NCBI GenBank assembly: GCA_017408205.1 | Contig: JAFQVC010000203.1 | Coordinates: 1-11,254, forward strand | DNA from: Clostridia bacterium | GTDB taxonomy: Bacteria > Bacillota > Clostridia > Monoglobales > Firm-18 | Length of the DNA: 11,254 nucleotides | Direction of reading: 5' to 3' | Part shown: positions 5,048 through 11,141 of the stretch, in pieces | Layout: each line of letters opens with the position of its first letter | Numbering within the stretch: position 1 is the stretch's first letter | Position numbers and translations under genes: made by a program | The notes under the pieces: model-generated | Told to the model about the DNA's origin: nothing | What the model saw: only the letters and a program-made list of their open reading frames with translations | Databases searched by the model: none

Positions 5048-6919
5048 ATGATAACAGAAACAGTTTATTACATAATAAGTGCAGTCCTCGTTTTAGGCGT
5101 TCTTATAGGCATCAGTATGATGAGTAAAGTTAAAAGTGCCAACAACGGTAACACAATTTCTGCTATTTGCACACTTATCGCAATTTTAGTAGTAATGTAT
5201 AACTGCGAAATACTTACTGCATGGCAGGCATGGCTTGGTCTTGCAATAGGTGCGGTTATAGGTGTAATCGGTGCAGTTAAAGTAAAAATGATTGAAATGC
5301 CCCAGGCAGTTGCTCTGCTTAACGGCTTTGGCGGTCTTGCAAGTGCCTTGGTTGCAATTCTTACAATATGGCAGACAGAGGATATGTTTGAAATTTATGT
5401 TGGCGCAGTTGCTTTGGTAGTAGGTTTTGTAACCTTTACAGGAAGTGTTGTGGCGGCAGGGAAATTACACAAACTTTTACCTCAGAAGCCCGTTGTATGG
5501 AAAGCACATTCCTTTATAGTTGCAATAACAATTATTGCTACAGTTTTAGCGGTAGTTTTGTGCCCCGATTGTATCTGGCTTATTTCTGTTCTTTCCGCTT
5601 TCTTCGGTGTTGCATTTGCTATCCGTGTAGGCGGTGCAGATATGCCTATTACCATTTCACTTCTTAACTCATTAAGCGGTGTTGCAGGTGGTATTGCAGG
5701 TATTGCGGTAGGAGATGTTCTTCTGGTTGCAATCGGCGGTGTTGTCGGTGCATCGGGACTTCTTCTTACACAGATTATGTGCAGAGCGATGAACCGCAGT
5801 CTTGTAAGTATTCTTGTGGGCGGAAAGGTTAAAAAATCTGCAGCAACACAGGAAACAACAGAAGTTATAAAAGAAGAAACAGTAAAAGCCGAAATAAACC
5901 CCGGCGAAATTCTTTCAAACGCAAAGAAAGTAATAATAGTACCCGGTTACGGTATGGCTCTTGGTCAGGCACAAAGTATTGTAAAAACCTTTGCAGACAA
6001 ACTTGAAAGCAACGGTGCGGAAGTAAAATATGCAATACACCCTGTTGCAGGAAGAATGCCGGGACACATGAACGTTCTTCTTTGCGAGGTTGATGTTCCT
6101 TACGACAAACTGTATGAAATGGATGCAATAAACGAGGAATTTAAAGAAACAGATGTTGCGATTATAATTGGTGCGAATGACGTAGTAAACCCTGCGGCAA
6201 ATACTGCAGAGGGCACACCTATTTATGGTATGCCTGTACTTAATGCGTCAGATGCAAAACACGTTATAGTATGCAACTTTGACGACAAACCGGGATATGC
6301 AGGAGTTCCAAACCCTCTTTATCAGGCAGAAAATACAATTATGATGCTTGGTGACGCAAAAGAAACAGTAACAACGCTTACTTCAACAATCGGGAATGCA
6401 CCAAGTGAGACTAAAGAAGAAACAAACGTTACAGATATTCTTAAAGATGCAAAAAAAGTTATAATAGTACCCGGTTACGGTATGGCACTTGGTCAGGCAC
6501 AGAGTATTGTTAAATCTTTTGCTGACAAACTTGAAAGTAACGGCGCAGAGGTAAAATACGCAATACACCCCGTTGCAGGAAGAATGCCGGGACACATGAA
6601 CGTTCTTCTTTGCGAGGTTGACGTTCCTTACGACAAACTATATGAGATGGATGCAATAAATGAGGAATTTAAAGAAACAGATGTTGCGGTTATAATTGGT
6701 GCGAATGACGTTGTAAATCCTGCAGCAAATACTGCAGAGGGTACACCAATTTACGGTATGCCCGTACTTAACGCATCTGATGCAAAACACGTTATAGTAT
6801 GTAACTTTGACGACAAGCCGGGATATGCGGGAGTACCAAACCCCTTATATCAGGCGGAAAATACAATAATGATGCTTGGAGATGCAAAAGAAACCGTAGC
6901 ATCGCTTATGGCGTTTTAA
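5048..6919 (+). CDS. pntB: NAD(P) transhydrogenase subunit beta with duplicated dIII
   Basis: At 623 residues this is about 160 longer than a usual PntB (~460). Residues 1-260 are the membrane part of dII, with Thr-Phe-Thr-Gly-Ser-Val-Val-Ala (129-136), Leu-Leu-Asn-Ser (205-208) and Met-Cys-Arg-Ala-Met-Asn-Arg-Ser (244-251). A charged linker (about 261-291) leads to a first dIII (292-441). A 26-residue Thr/Glu-rich linker (442-467) leads to a second dIII (468-617), and six residues end the protein. Each dIII has Gly-Tyr-Gly-Met-Ala-Leu-Gly-Gln-Ala-Gln, His-Pro-Val-Ala-Gly-Arg-Met-Pro-Gly-His-Met-Asn, Gly-Ala-Asn-Asp-Val-Val-Asn-Pro and Gly-Tyr-Ala-Gly-Val. The copies differ only at Thr314/Ser490 and Ile372/Val548. 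Where E. coli has Lys424-Arg425-Ser426 for the NADP 2'-phosphate, both copies have Asn-Phe-Asp (410-412 and 586-588). The start is ATG directly after the pntAB stop, with AAAGGAGG at 5032-5039. Confidence 0.95.
   Translation: MITETVYYIISAVLVLGVLIGISMMSKVKSANNGNTISAICTLIAILVVMYNCEILTAWQAWLGLAIGAVIGVIGAVKVKMIEMPQAVALLNGFGGLASALVAILTIWQTEDMFEIYVGAVALVVGFVTFTGSVVAAGKLHKLLPQKPVVWKAHSFIVAITIIATVLAVVLCPDCIWLISVLSAFFGVAFAIRVGGADMPITISLLNSLSGVAGGIAGIAVGDVLLVAIGGVVGASGLLLTQIMCRAMNRSLVSILVGGKVKKSAATQETTEVIKEETVKAEINPGEILSNAKKVIIVPGYGMALGQAQSIVKTFADKLESNGAEVKYAIHPVAGRMPGHMNVLLCEVDVPYDKLYEMDAINEEFKETDVAIIIGANDVVNPAANTAEGTPIYGMPVLNASDAKHVIVCNFDDKPGYAGVPNPLYQAENTIMMLGDAKETVTTLTSTIGNAPSETKEETNVTDILKDAKKVIIVPGYGMALGQAQSIVKSFADKLESNGAEVKYAIHPVAGRMPGHMNVLLCEVDVPYDKLYEMDAINEEFKETDVAVIIGANDVVNPAANTAEGTPIYGMPVLNASDAKHVIVCNFDDKPGYAGVPNPLYQAENTIMMLGDAKETVASLMAF
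5921..6370 (+). repeat. pntB dIII tandem repeat, copy 1
   Basis: Codons 292-441 of pntB encode the first nucleotide-binding domain dIII. It is repeated in the same frame 528 bp downstream. By hand count 41 of 450 bases differ between copies, and only three of those changes alter amino acids (two codons). Similarity extends upstream through an identical AAAGAAGAAACA in the linker (5870-5881 and 6413-6424), with an indel between, so the duplicated unit included part of the linker. The longest identical run is 50 bp (6044-6093). Confidence 0.97.
6449..6898 (+). repeat. pntB dIII tandem repeat, copy 2
   Basis: Codons 468-617 of pntB encode the second dIII, an exact-length partner of copy 1 with no gaps over 150 codons. 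Nearly all differences are at third codon positions, so the copies diverged after duplication while the protein sequence was kept. The 50-bp identical run is at 6572-6621. Confidence 0.97.
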
Positions 6920-6922
6920 ATT

Positions 6923-6954
6923 AAAATACCGACGAAATTTCGTCGGTATTTTTT
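6923..6954 (+). terminator. Intrinsic terminator of the pnt operon
   Basis: The perfect palindrome is centred between 6937 and 6938: AAAATACCGACGAAA (6923-6937) pairs with TTTCGTCGGTATTTT (6938-6952), and the T-run extends to 6954. It starts 4 nt after the pntB stop codon. The structure is nearly symmetric, with an A-run before it, so it could act in either direction. Confidence 0.93.
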
Positions 6955-6965
6955 ATATAAAATTA

Positions 6966-6994
6966 TTGTAAAAAACTTATGTTTGTTGTATAAT
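6966..6994 (+). promoter_or_regulatory. Promoter of the DUF4838 gene
   Basis: TTGTAA (6966-6971), a 17-bp spacer and a consensus TATAAT (6989-6994). The predicted start near 7001 leaves a ~36-nt leader. The -10 is embedded in the perfect inverted repeat TTGTA-TAAT-TACAA (6986-6999), which could be an operator but is AT-rich and may be chance. Confidence 0.72.
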
Positions 6995-7036
6995 TACAAT
7001 GAGTTAATTTAGGTTATGCCGCAAGGAGGAAATACA

Positions 7037-8932
7037 ATGAACATCAAAGCTTTAAACGACCACAAAACTGTTGTTTATGCAAAAGAGGAACTTATTAAAT
7101 ACCTTACTCAGATGAGTAATGAAGTTAATGGTAATGGCAAGGCAATAGAACTTGGAATGTTTGGTGATTTCAAGAAAATCAGACAACATGACAACGAAAA
7201 AGAGGATTCTTTTATTATAAATATAAAAAAAGGTAAGGGCATAATTGCGGGCTCAAACCCGAGAAGCGTCCTTTACGGTGTATATAAATATTTAAAAGAA
7301 CTTGGTTGCGACTGGGTACGCCCGGGGAAAGACGGGGAAATTGTTCCCGTATGCGATGCAACAAAGTATGATGTTATATTAAGCGAAAAAGCGTCATACA
7401 ACTATCGCGGCGTATGTATAGCAGGAAGCATAAGTATTGAAAATGTTCTTGACCAGATTGAATGGTGTGCCAAAATGTTCTTCAACAGAATGTTTATGGA
7501 ACTTGTTGATTCTTCCGTATTTTTTGAAAGTTGGTATAATCACAAAAACCCAAAAAGAAAACTTGAAGGCATAACAAAGCAAAAGATTAACGAATATATG
7601 CATACCATAAGCGAGGAAATAAGTAAACGCGGTATGATTTTCCAGAAAGCAGGACACGGATTTATGTGTGAGCCCTTTGGAATTAAAGTTGAAGACTGGG
7701 GGAAAACTGCGGGAGACGGTTTTGTTGTCCCCGATGAAACAAAAGAAATGCTTGCAGAAATTAACGGAGTAAGAGGGCTTCACAGAAATACCCCTATGAT
7801 TACAAATATGTGTATGTCCAATTCCGAGGCAAGAAAAAGAGTAGTAAATTACGTAGTGGAATACGCCAAAAAAAATCAGGATATAACGGAAATTCATTTC
7901 TGGCTGGCAGACGGATATGACAATCATTGCGAGTGCGAGGAATGTAAAAAAGCTCTGCCAACAGATTTTTACATAATGCTTTTAAACGAAATTGACGAAG
8001 AACTGACCAAAGAGGGCATTGATACAAAAATTATGGCACTTTCTTACGTTGAGTTGCTTTGGCCGCCCATTAAAGAAAGATTGCACAATCCCGACAGATT
8101 TGGAATAATGTTCTGTCCTATTACGAGGAGCAATGCTGTATCTTATAAAATGGAGGACCCGTACAAGAGAGAACTGATGCTTCCCGAGTTTAAAAGAAAC
8201 AATATAGACTGGGCAATGTCTGCTGCTGAAAACTTTGCCTTTTTAAAGGAATGGCAAAAACTTATGCCGGGATTTACTGATTTTTACGAATTCAGTTACC
8301 ATTTCTACTGGCGTGGAGTTACAGACTACGGTTTTTACAATACGGCACGAAATCTTTTTGAAGACGTTGTTTATCTTGAAAAAGCAGGGTTGGACGGTAT
8401 GATTACCTGTCAACCGACAAAGTGCTATTTCCCTACAGGTATTGGTCTTTACACTTATTCTAAGGCACTATGGAACAAAGAACTTGACTTTGAAGATGTT
8501 GCCAAAAACTTTATAAAGATATCCTTTGGTGAGGGCTGGGAGTTTGCGCACAAATATCTTCAGACTTTGTCTGAAACAAGCGAGTATTCCGAGGACAGAT
8601 ATCCCAATGACGTTCCGCCGAAATACGTTAAGAAAAGATGCGGCTGGATACGTGACTTTATTGGCGAAACAAAGGCGGACAGAGAAAAATACAGCGGCAG
8701 TAATCTGGTTGAGCAGACCTCGTGGGCATATCTTAACGAACATGCGGAGTTCTTAATGTACTTTACAAAATTGTTAGAAGCCCTGCAGGATAAAGATTAC
8801 GAAAGTTCAAAAACAGCACTTGACAATCTTAAGGAGTATCTTTACGATGCGGAGGAAAGAACACAGAACGTGTTCAGTATAGGGGCGGTATTGTCAAGAT
8901 ATCCCGCTCTTGTTGAGAAACTTAAAAAGTAA
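7037..8932 (+). CDS. DUF4838 domain-containing, glycosidase-like protein
   Basis: This is a 631-residue protein with no signal peptide or membrane segment, so it is probably cytoplasmic. The N-terminal ~110 residues, with Ala-Lys-Glu-Glu-Leu-Ile-Lys-Tyr-Leu and Gly-Ser-Asn-Pro-Arg-Ser-Val-Leu-Tyr-Gly-Val-Tyr, resemble the small alpha/beta domain that precedes GH20 and GH67 catalytic barrels. A probable (beta/alpha)8 domain follows, matching DUF4838. Its signature Cys298-x-Cys300-x-x-Cys303 follows His-Phe-Trp-Leu-Ala-Asp (287-292), and an earlier Gly-His-Gly-Phe lies at 206-209. A carbohydrate-active role is inferred from this similarity; the substrate and catalytic residues are not established, and the Cys cluster may bind metal. 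The start at 7037 has AAGGAGGA at 7023-7030 with 6-nt spacing; the ATG at 7016 precedes that site and has none of its own. There is no terminator before the etfB remnant 27 nt on. Confidence 0.8.
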   Translation: MNIKALNDHKTVVYAKEELIKYLTQMSNEVNGNGKAIELGMFGDFKKIRQHDNEKEDSFIINIKKGKGIIAGSNPRSVLYGVYKYLKELGCDWVRPGKDGEIVPVCDATKYDVILSEKASYNYRGVCIAGSISIENVLDQIEWCAKMFFNRMFMELVDSSVFFESWYNHKNPKRKLEGITKQKINEYMHTISEEISKRGMIFQKAGHGFMCEPFGIKVEDWGKTAGDGFVVPDETKEMLAEINGVRGLHRNTPMITNMCMSNSEARKRVVNYVVEYAKKNQDITEIHFWLADGYDNHCECEECKKALPTDFYIMLLNEIDEELTKEGIDTKIMALSYVELLWPPIKERLHNPDRFGIMFCPITRSNAVSYKMEDPYKRELMLPEFKRNNIDWAMSAAENFAFLKEWQKLMPGFTDFYEFSYHFYWRGVTDYGFYNTARNLFEDVVYLEKAGLDGMITCQPTKCYFPTGIGLYTYSKALWNKELDFEDVAKNFIKISFGEGWEFAHKYLQTLSETSEYSEDRYPNDVPPKYVKKRCGWIRDFIGETKADREKYSGSNLVEQTSWAYLNEHAEFLMYFTKLLEALQDKDYESSKTALDNLKEYLYDAEERTQNVFSIGAVLSRYPALVEKLKK

Positions 8933-8959
8933 CGATTTTAAATAAAATGAGAAAAAGGA

Positions 8960-9052
8960 ATGGACATTTTAGTTTGTATAAAACAGGTTCCCGGTTCTAA
9001 TAATGTTGAAGTTGACCCGGTAACAGGTGTACTTAAAAGAGACGGTAATTGA
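8960..9052 (+). pseudogene. etfB: etfB remnant (ETF beta subunit, first 30 codons)
   Basis: The frame encodes [11 protein letters not shown], then [12 protein letters not shown], the unmistakable N-terminus of electron transfer flavoprotein beta subunits (normally ~260 residues). It stops at TGA 9050-9052 after 30 codons. One frame over, from 9051, the bases read Glu-Ala-Ile-Cys-Met-Gly-Ala-Lys-Asp. This resembles an EtfB segment normally found some 45 residues further on, which suggests a second small lesion, though the match is short. The GGA of the nearest ribosome binding site touches the ATG, so initiation would be poor. The rest of etfB and all of etfA are absent. It is not expected to make a functional product. 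Confidence 0.82.
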
Positions 9053-9747
9053 GGCAATATGTATGGGTGCCAAAGATTATTCGTTCAAAGGTAACGCCGA
9101 CTGCAATAGAATATATGTCACGTGACACAATACTGTTCTCGGAAAGTTACCTTGGCAAGAAATTTCCCGACACTAAAAACGACGCATATATTCTTCTTAC
9201 TTTTGACGGAAACACAGACGCTCAGGTGGAAGAAGATATGAAAAATGTTGCAGAACTGTGCCTTGAAATCGGTGCACTTGATGCGTACATTGTTGATACT
9301 GAAGAACGCAAAAAAGCAGTATGGTCTGCAAGGGGAGCGTTCCTTGAAGCAATAAAAGCATCCACAACAGAGATGGATGAGTGTGATGTTGTAGTGCCCG
9401 TTAACAAGGTTGATGAATTTATAAAATTTACTCATAAATTTGCTGAAGAAATGAAGGTAAGAATACCAAGTTTCGGTCATGCAGGGGACGGTAATCTTCA
9501 TGTTTACATTTGCCGCGACCAACTTGATTCGGCAGATTGGGAAGAAGTTCTATCAAAATGCTTTGACCGTATGTACCAGAAGGCAAAAGAATTAGGCGGT
9601 CTGGTGTCAGGTGAACACGGTATCGGCTATGCAAAAAAAGAGTATTTAAAGGAACTTTTGGGTGAAACACCTATCTCTCTTATGCAGGGAATTAAAAAGG
9701 TGTTTGATGAAAAAAATATTCTTAATCCGGGAAAAATCTGTTTTTAA
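9049..9747 (+). pseudogene. FAD-linked lactate/glycolate oxidase, C-terminal half only
   Basis: About 230 residues match the C-terminal domain of the FAD-linked oxidases GlcD/LctD/D-LDH (normally ~460). The match begins near Val-Pro-Lys-Ile-Ile (9067) and continues Thr-Ala-Ile-Glu-Tyr-Met. Conserved signatures are [10 protein letters not shown] (9472-9501), [10 protein letters not shown], and the terminal Asn-Pro-Gly-Lys-Ile. The N-terminal FAD-binding (PCMH-type) domain is missing, so it cannot be a working oxidase. With the etfB remnant immediately before it, the ancestral locus was most likely the etfB-etfA-lctD set of the confurcating lactate dehydrogenase known from Acetobacterium woodii (lctBCD). 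The frame itself is intact for 232 codons, so the deletion may be recent or the fragment may still be translated. TTG 9049 is merely the longest start. Confidence 0.82.
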
Positions 9748-9765
9748 TAAAAAGAGGCGATTGTT

Positions 9766-10932
9766 ATTAAAACTGCAGGAATTATTTGTGAGTACAATAT
9801 TTTCCATAACGGGCATTTGTACCAGTTACAAAAGACAAAAGAAATTACAAATTGCGAAAACATAGTTGCCGTAATGAGCGGCAACTTTGTTCAGCGTGGC
9901 TCTGCGGCCATCTGCAATAAATGGGCAAGAGCGGAAATGGCAGTTAAAAACGGCGTCAATCTTGTGATTGAATTACCGTCTGTTTACAGTTGCCAGACCG
10001 CTGAAATATTTGCAAAAGGTGCAATTGAGATTTTAAATGCCCTGAAAATTGTTGACTGTATTTCTTTTGGCGTGGAAAACGACAACAAAGAAGAAATAAT
10101 AAAAACTGCTACAGTTTTGAATAATGAAACACCTGAGTTTAAAGAGGAACTAAATAAGCAACTGTCTTTGGGCATCGGTTACCCCAAAGCAAGACAGACC
10201 GCGTTAAAAGAAGTGTATGGCATTGATTTAACAGACAGTCCCAACAACATTCTGGCTGTGGAATATGTAAGACAACTTAAAAAACTCGGAAGCAATATTG
10301 ATATAGTACCTGTAAAAAGAAAAGGAAGTTTACACGACAAAGAGGGAAGTGCGTCTTACATCCGTGAACTTATTAAAGAGGGCAGGGACTTTTCGGATTA
10401 TGTTCCCGAAAGCGTTGCAGAAATAGTGAAAAGAGAAACACAAAAGGGTACTATGCCTGTTTTTGACAATGCGTTTTCTCAGGCGCTTTTATACAAGTTA
10501 AGAACTGCAACGCCCGAAGAACTAAAGAACATCGCTGATATGGCAGAGGGGCTTGAAAACAGAATTATTGCAGAGGGAAGAAAACAAAATGATATGGAGT
10601 CCCTTGTGTCTGCAGTCAGCACAAAACGTTATTCCAATGCAAGAATAAGACGGATTTTGCAAAATGTTTTACTTGGTATTACCAAAGAAGAAGTGACAGA
10701 AAGTCCGTCATATATCAGAGTTCTCGGTGCGGACAAAAAGGGTTTCACTATGTTAAAAGAAATAAAAGAGAGGTGCAGTTTGCCCGTAATTTTAAAAACT
10801 GCAGATGCACAAAATTTCTCTCAATTAGAAAAAGAAATAAAATGTTCGTCGGTGTACGCTCTCGGATATAACAACAAAGACATTAGTTTGTCCTCTCAGG
10901 AATATACTATGGGAGCATATATTTTAAAATAA
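9766..10932 (+). CDS. tmcAL: tRNA(Met) cytidine acetate ligase TmcAL, ATT start
   Basis: This 388-residue protein matches TmcAL (formerly YlbM/UPF0348), which uses ATP and acetate to form N4-acetylcytidine at the wobble base of elongator tRNA-Met. Motifs are Gly-Ile-Ile-Cys-Glu-Tyr-Asn (5-11), the nucleotide-binding His14-Asn-Gly-His17, Met-Ser-Gly-Asn-Phe-Val-Gln-Arg-Gly (37-45), Val-Ile-Glu-Leu-Pro, Pro-Asn-Asn-Ile-Leu-Ala-Val-Glu-Tyr, and a late Tyr-Ser-Asn-Ala-Arg-Ile-Arg-Arg. The frame is open only back to the TAA at 9748-9750, and no ATG, GTG or TTG occurs before TTG 9817, which would cut off the HNGH motif. ATT at 9766 gives the usual Met-Lys-x-x-Gly-Ile-Ile start, and AAAGAGG (9751-9757) lies 8 nt before it. 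Family proteins usually have Asn-Pro-Phe-His; here it is Asn-Ile-Phe-His. It lies 18 nt after the lctD remnant. Confidence 0.9.
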   Translation: MKTAGIICEYNIFHNGHLYQLQKTKEITNCENIVAVMSGNFVQRGSAAICNKWARAEMAVKNGVNLVIELPSVYSCQTAEIFAKGAIEILNALKIVDCISFGVENDNKEEIIKTATVLNNETPEFKEELNKQLSLGIGYPKARQTALKEVYGIDLTDSPNNILAVEYVRQLKKLGSNIDIVPVKRKGSLHDKEGSASYIRELIKEGRDFSDYVPESVAEIVKRETQKGTMPVFDNAFSQALLYKLRTATPEELKNIADMAEGLENRIIAEGRKQNDMESLVSAVSTKRYSNARIRRILQNVLLGITKEEVTESPSYIRVLGADKKGFTMLKEIKERCSLPVILKTADAQNFSQLEKEIKCSSVYALGYNNKDISLSSQEYTMGAYILK

Positions 10933-10946
10933 TTTGTAAAAAACTC

Positions 10947-10975
10947 TTGTAATTTTAAAATATATATGGTATAAT
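10947..10975 (+). promoter_or_regulatory. Promoter of the carB leader
   Basis: TTGTAA (10947-10952), a 17-bp spacer and a consensus TATAAT (10970-10975), with an extended -10 TG at 10967-10968. Predicted initiation is near 10982, ~28 nt before the leader-peptide ATG. I see no GC-rich terminator between tmcAL and this promoter, so upstream transcripts may also enter the leader. Confidence 0.8.
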
Positions 10976-10991
10976 ATCTTGATATTTACGA

Positions 10992-11056
10992 AGTGGGAGG
11001 TTTGTGATAATGAAAAAAATGATGCGAAAAAATTTTTGTTCCGTTACAACCCCACT
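10992..11056 (+). promoter_or_regulatory. Possible leader hairpin masking the leader RBS
   Basis: AGTGGG (10992-10997) is complementary to CCCACT (11051-11056), with partial further pairing between GGTTTGT and ACAAC through bulges. The 5' arm overlaps the GGGAGG ribosome binding site of the leader peptide. The 3' arm ends immediately before the U-rich tract, where an RNA polymerase pause hairpin would be expected. The loop is long (~50 nt), so stability is uncertain. Confidence 0.4.
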
Positions 11057-11075
11057 ATTTTTATTTTCATTTTAG
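11010..11075 (+). CDS. carB leader peptide (21 aa)
   Basis: ATG at 11010 has GGGAGG at 10995-11000 with 9-nt spacing. The ORF encodes 21 residues, beginning Met-Lys-Lys-Met-Met-Arg and ending Thr-Thr-Pro-Leu-Phe-Leu-Phe-Ser-Phe, with stop TAG at 11073-11075. The last codons are TTT TTA TTT TCA TTT, so the mRNA there is a long U-rich tract. The stop codon overlaps the first two bases of the terminator stem. This placement, between a good promoter and an intrinsic terminator ahead of carB, argues for a translated attenuation leader rather than a functional peptide. The parallel is pyrL of the E. coli pyrBI operon; that the signal is UTP is inferred. Confidence 0.75.
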   Translation: MKKMMRKNFCSVTTPLFLFSF

Positions 11076-11109
11076 CGTTCACGATTTTTTGATTGTGGAA
11101 CGCTTTTTT
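11074..11109 (+). terminator. Transcription attenuator upstream of carB
   Basis: AGCGTTC (11074-11080) pairs with GAACGCT (11098-11104). An inner ACGAT/ATTGT stem (11081-11085 with 11092-11096, one G-U pair) is stacked past a single bulged G (11097), the loop is TTTTTG, and the T-run is 11104-11109. It lies 33 nt before the carB ATG and after the carB promoter, so it must be conditionally bypassed. A ribosome stopped at the leader TAG (11073-11075) would cover the 5' arm and block the hairpin. Confidence 0.88.
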
Positions 11110-11141
11110 ATTACGTATATTTAATAAGAGGAGGAAAAAGA

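Noticed and set aside
5921..6898. The dIII repeat as an assembly duplication artefact
   Set aside because: The two copies differ at about 41 positions, almost all silent, so they cannot be one sequence assembled twice; long reads would still be the final proof.
6986..6999. Inverted repeat TTGTA-TAAT-TACAA over the -10 of the DUF4838 promoter as an operator
   Set aside because: Perfect but short and AT-rich; the palindrome is largely forced by the TATAAT box, no second site was seen, and no regulator is adjacent.
7394..7927. 177-codon open frame on the - strand
   Set aside because: Antisense to the DUF4838 gene; no motif, no RBS, composition typical of a shadow frame.
9662..9865. 67-codon + strand frame bridging the oxidase remnant and tmcAL
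   Set aside because: It overlaps two frames with clear family motifs, and its Lys/Leu-rich sequence matches nothing recognisable.
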